Positions 15,639 through 16,225 of a stretch of DNA of 16,225 bases are shown in pieces; positions within the stretch are counted from its first letter, which is position 1, and each line of letters begins with the position of its first letter. The translations under genes and the position numbers were made by a program. The notes below the pieces were generated by a model. The model was not told where the DNA came from. It saw only the letters and a program-made list of their open reading frames with translations, and searched no databases. The stretch is from an uncultured Porphyromonadaceae bacterium (GTDB taxonomy: Bacteria > Bacteroidota > Bacteroidia > Bacteroidales > Coprobacteraceae): NCBI GenBank assembly GCA_900545915.1, contig URAV01000047.1:1-16225 (forward strand), given 5' to 3'.

Positions 15639-16196
15639 ATGATATCAGCAGGAGATTTAAGAAAAGGTACAACTTTTGAGTATGAAGGACAAGTATATAC
15701 AGTTATAGACTTCTTACATGTTAAACCAGGTAAAGGAGCCGCTTTCGTTAGAACAAAGTTAAGAAACGTTATTTCAGGTGGAGTTACAGATACAACTTTT
15801 AACCCAACAGCTAAATTACAAGAAGCTGTAATTGAAAGAAAAGAAATGCAATACCTTTATTCTGATGGCGAATTATACTACTTCATGGATCAAGAAACTT
15901 ATGAGCAAATTCCATTAAATTATGAAAAAGTAGAAGAGGCTATAAAGTTTATAAAAGAAAACATGTTTGCTGTAATTAAGTTCTACAAAGGTGAAGCATT
16001 CTCAGTTGAAGCACCAAACTTTGTTGAATTATTAATAACTCAAGCAGATCCAGGTGTTAAAGGAAACACAGCTACAAATGCTATGAAACCAGCTACATTA
16101 GAAACTGGAGCAGTTGTAAATGTACCAATGTTCGTTAATGAAGGTGACACTATAAGAGTTGATACTAGAACTGGCGAATACATGGAAAGAGTTTAG
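15639..16196 (+). CDS. efp: translation elongation factor P, Clostridia type
   Basis: EF-P enters ribosomes stalled at consecutive prolines and speeds peptide bond formation. The protein is 185 residues, full length: an N-terminal KOW-like domain with the loop KPGKGAAF (tip Lys32), then two OB folds, ending in the family signature VDTRTGEYMERV. From memory it closely resembles Clostridioides/Peptostreptococcaceae EF-P. All seven arginines use AGA and the DNA is AT-rich, while the upstream kinase mixes CGN and AGA codons. It has its own sigma-A type promoter, strong ribosome site and downstream palindrome. It therefore appears to come from a low-GC Clostridia genome, joined to Bacteroidales DNA by misassembly or, less likely, transfer. 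Confidence 0.95.
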   Translation: MISAGDLRKGTTFEYEGQVYTVIDFLHVKPGKGAAFVRTKLRNVISGGVTDTTFNPTAKLQEAVIERKEMQYLYSDGELYYFMDQETYEQIPLNYEKVEEAIKFIKENMFAVIKFYKGEAFSVEAPNFVELLITQADPGVKGNTATNAMKPATLETGAVVNVPMFVNEGDTIRVDTRTGEYMERV

Positions 16197-16205
16197 TTAT
16201 AAAAA

Positions 16206-16225
16206 GCTAAGTTATATAACTTAGC
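16206..16225 (+). terminator. terminator stem after efp, cut by the window end
   Basis: GCTAAGTTATATAACTTAGC is a perfect 20-bp palindrome preceded by AAAAA. It begins nine bases after the efp stop and ends on the last base of the window. The U-tract that would confirm an intrinsic terminator would lie just outside. The contig may have ended here because assembly stopped at the palindrome. Confidence 0.6.

Overview
The first ~15.5 kb look like chromosome of a gut-type member of Bacteroidales. Several genes have the matching Bacteroidota promoter form (TTTG-like, 19 bp, TAnnTTTG). The tmRNA tag ends ENNYALAA, the OmpA-like protein has the SPEG-type motif of this group, and start codons generally lack Shine-Dalgarno sites. 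The genus cannot be fixed from the sequence. The last ~0.7 kb are of a different kind: AT-rich, AGA as the only arginine codon, a classic -35/-10 promoter and a GGAGG ribosome site. This part carries a Clostridia-type elongation factor P gene, so the window is probably a chimeric contig, or less likely a real insertion.

Layout. 1-32: first codons of a possible minus-strand gene with a good promoter. 248-2350: metF (methylenetetrahydrofolate reductase) and holB-like (DNA polymerase III delta prime), one plus-strand unit. 2438-2832: tmRNA gene ssrA with its own promoter and a leader hairpin. 2.9-5.0 kb: a very AT-rich stretch with two diverged tandem copies of a small ECF-type sigma factor gene. 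Each copy is preceded by the same ~140-bp element made of three interleaved inverted repeats; this is the least explained structure here. 5126-6531: a two-gene ABC transporter of the FetA/FetB (YbbL/YbbM) type. 6706-7845: a secreted OmpA-family outer membrane protein with its terminator. 7846-8638: a long gene-free stretch with a terminator hairpin and a ~173-bp MITE-like element. 8639-14285: a complete tripartite RND efflux operon (lipoprotein adaptor, HAE1 pump, NodT/TolC-type outer membrane factor) on the minus strand. 14491-15522: a divergent LytS/YehU-type histidine kinase that loses its extreme C-terminus at the join. 15509-16225: the efp segment, ending on a perfect 20-bp palindrome.

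How the parts connect. The kinase and the efflux operon diverge from one intergenic region. That region holds two identical 16-bp direct repeats 21 bp apart, about -41 to -77 from the probable efflux start site. This geometry is typical of LytTR response regulators, so the likely model is kinase to LytTR regulator (gene lost beyond the join) to efflux operon. The duplicated sigma genes have no adjacent anti-sigma factor; their shared structured leaders suggest control at the DNA or RNA level instead.
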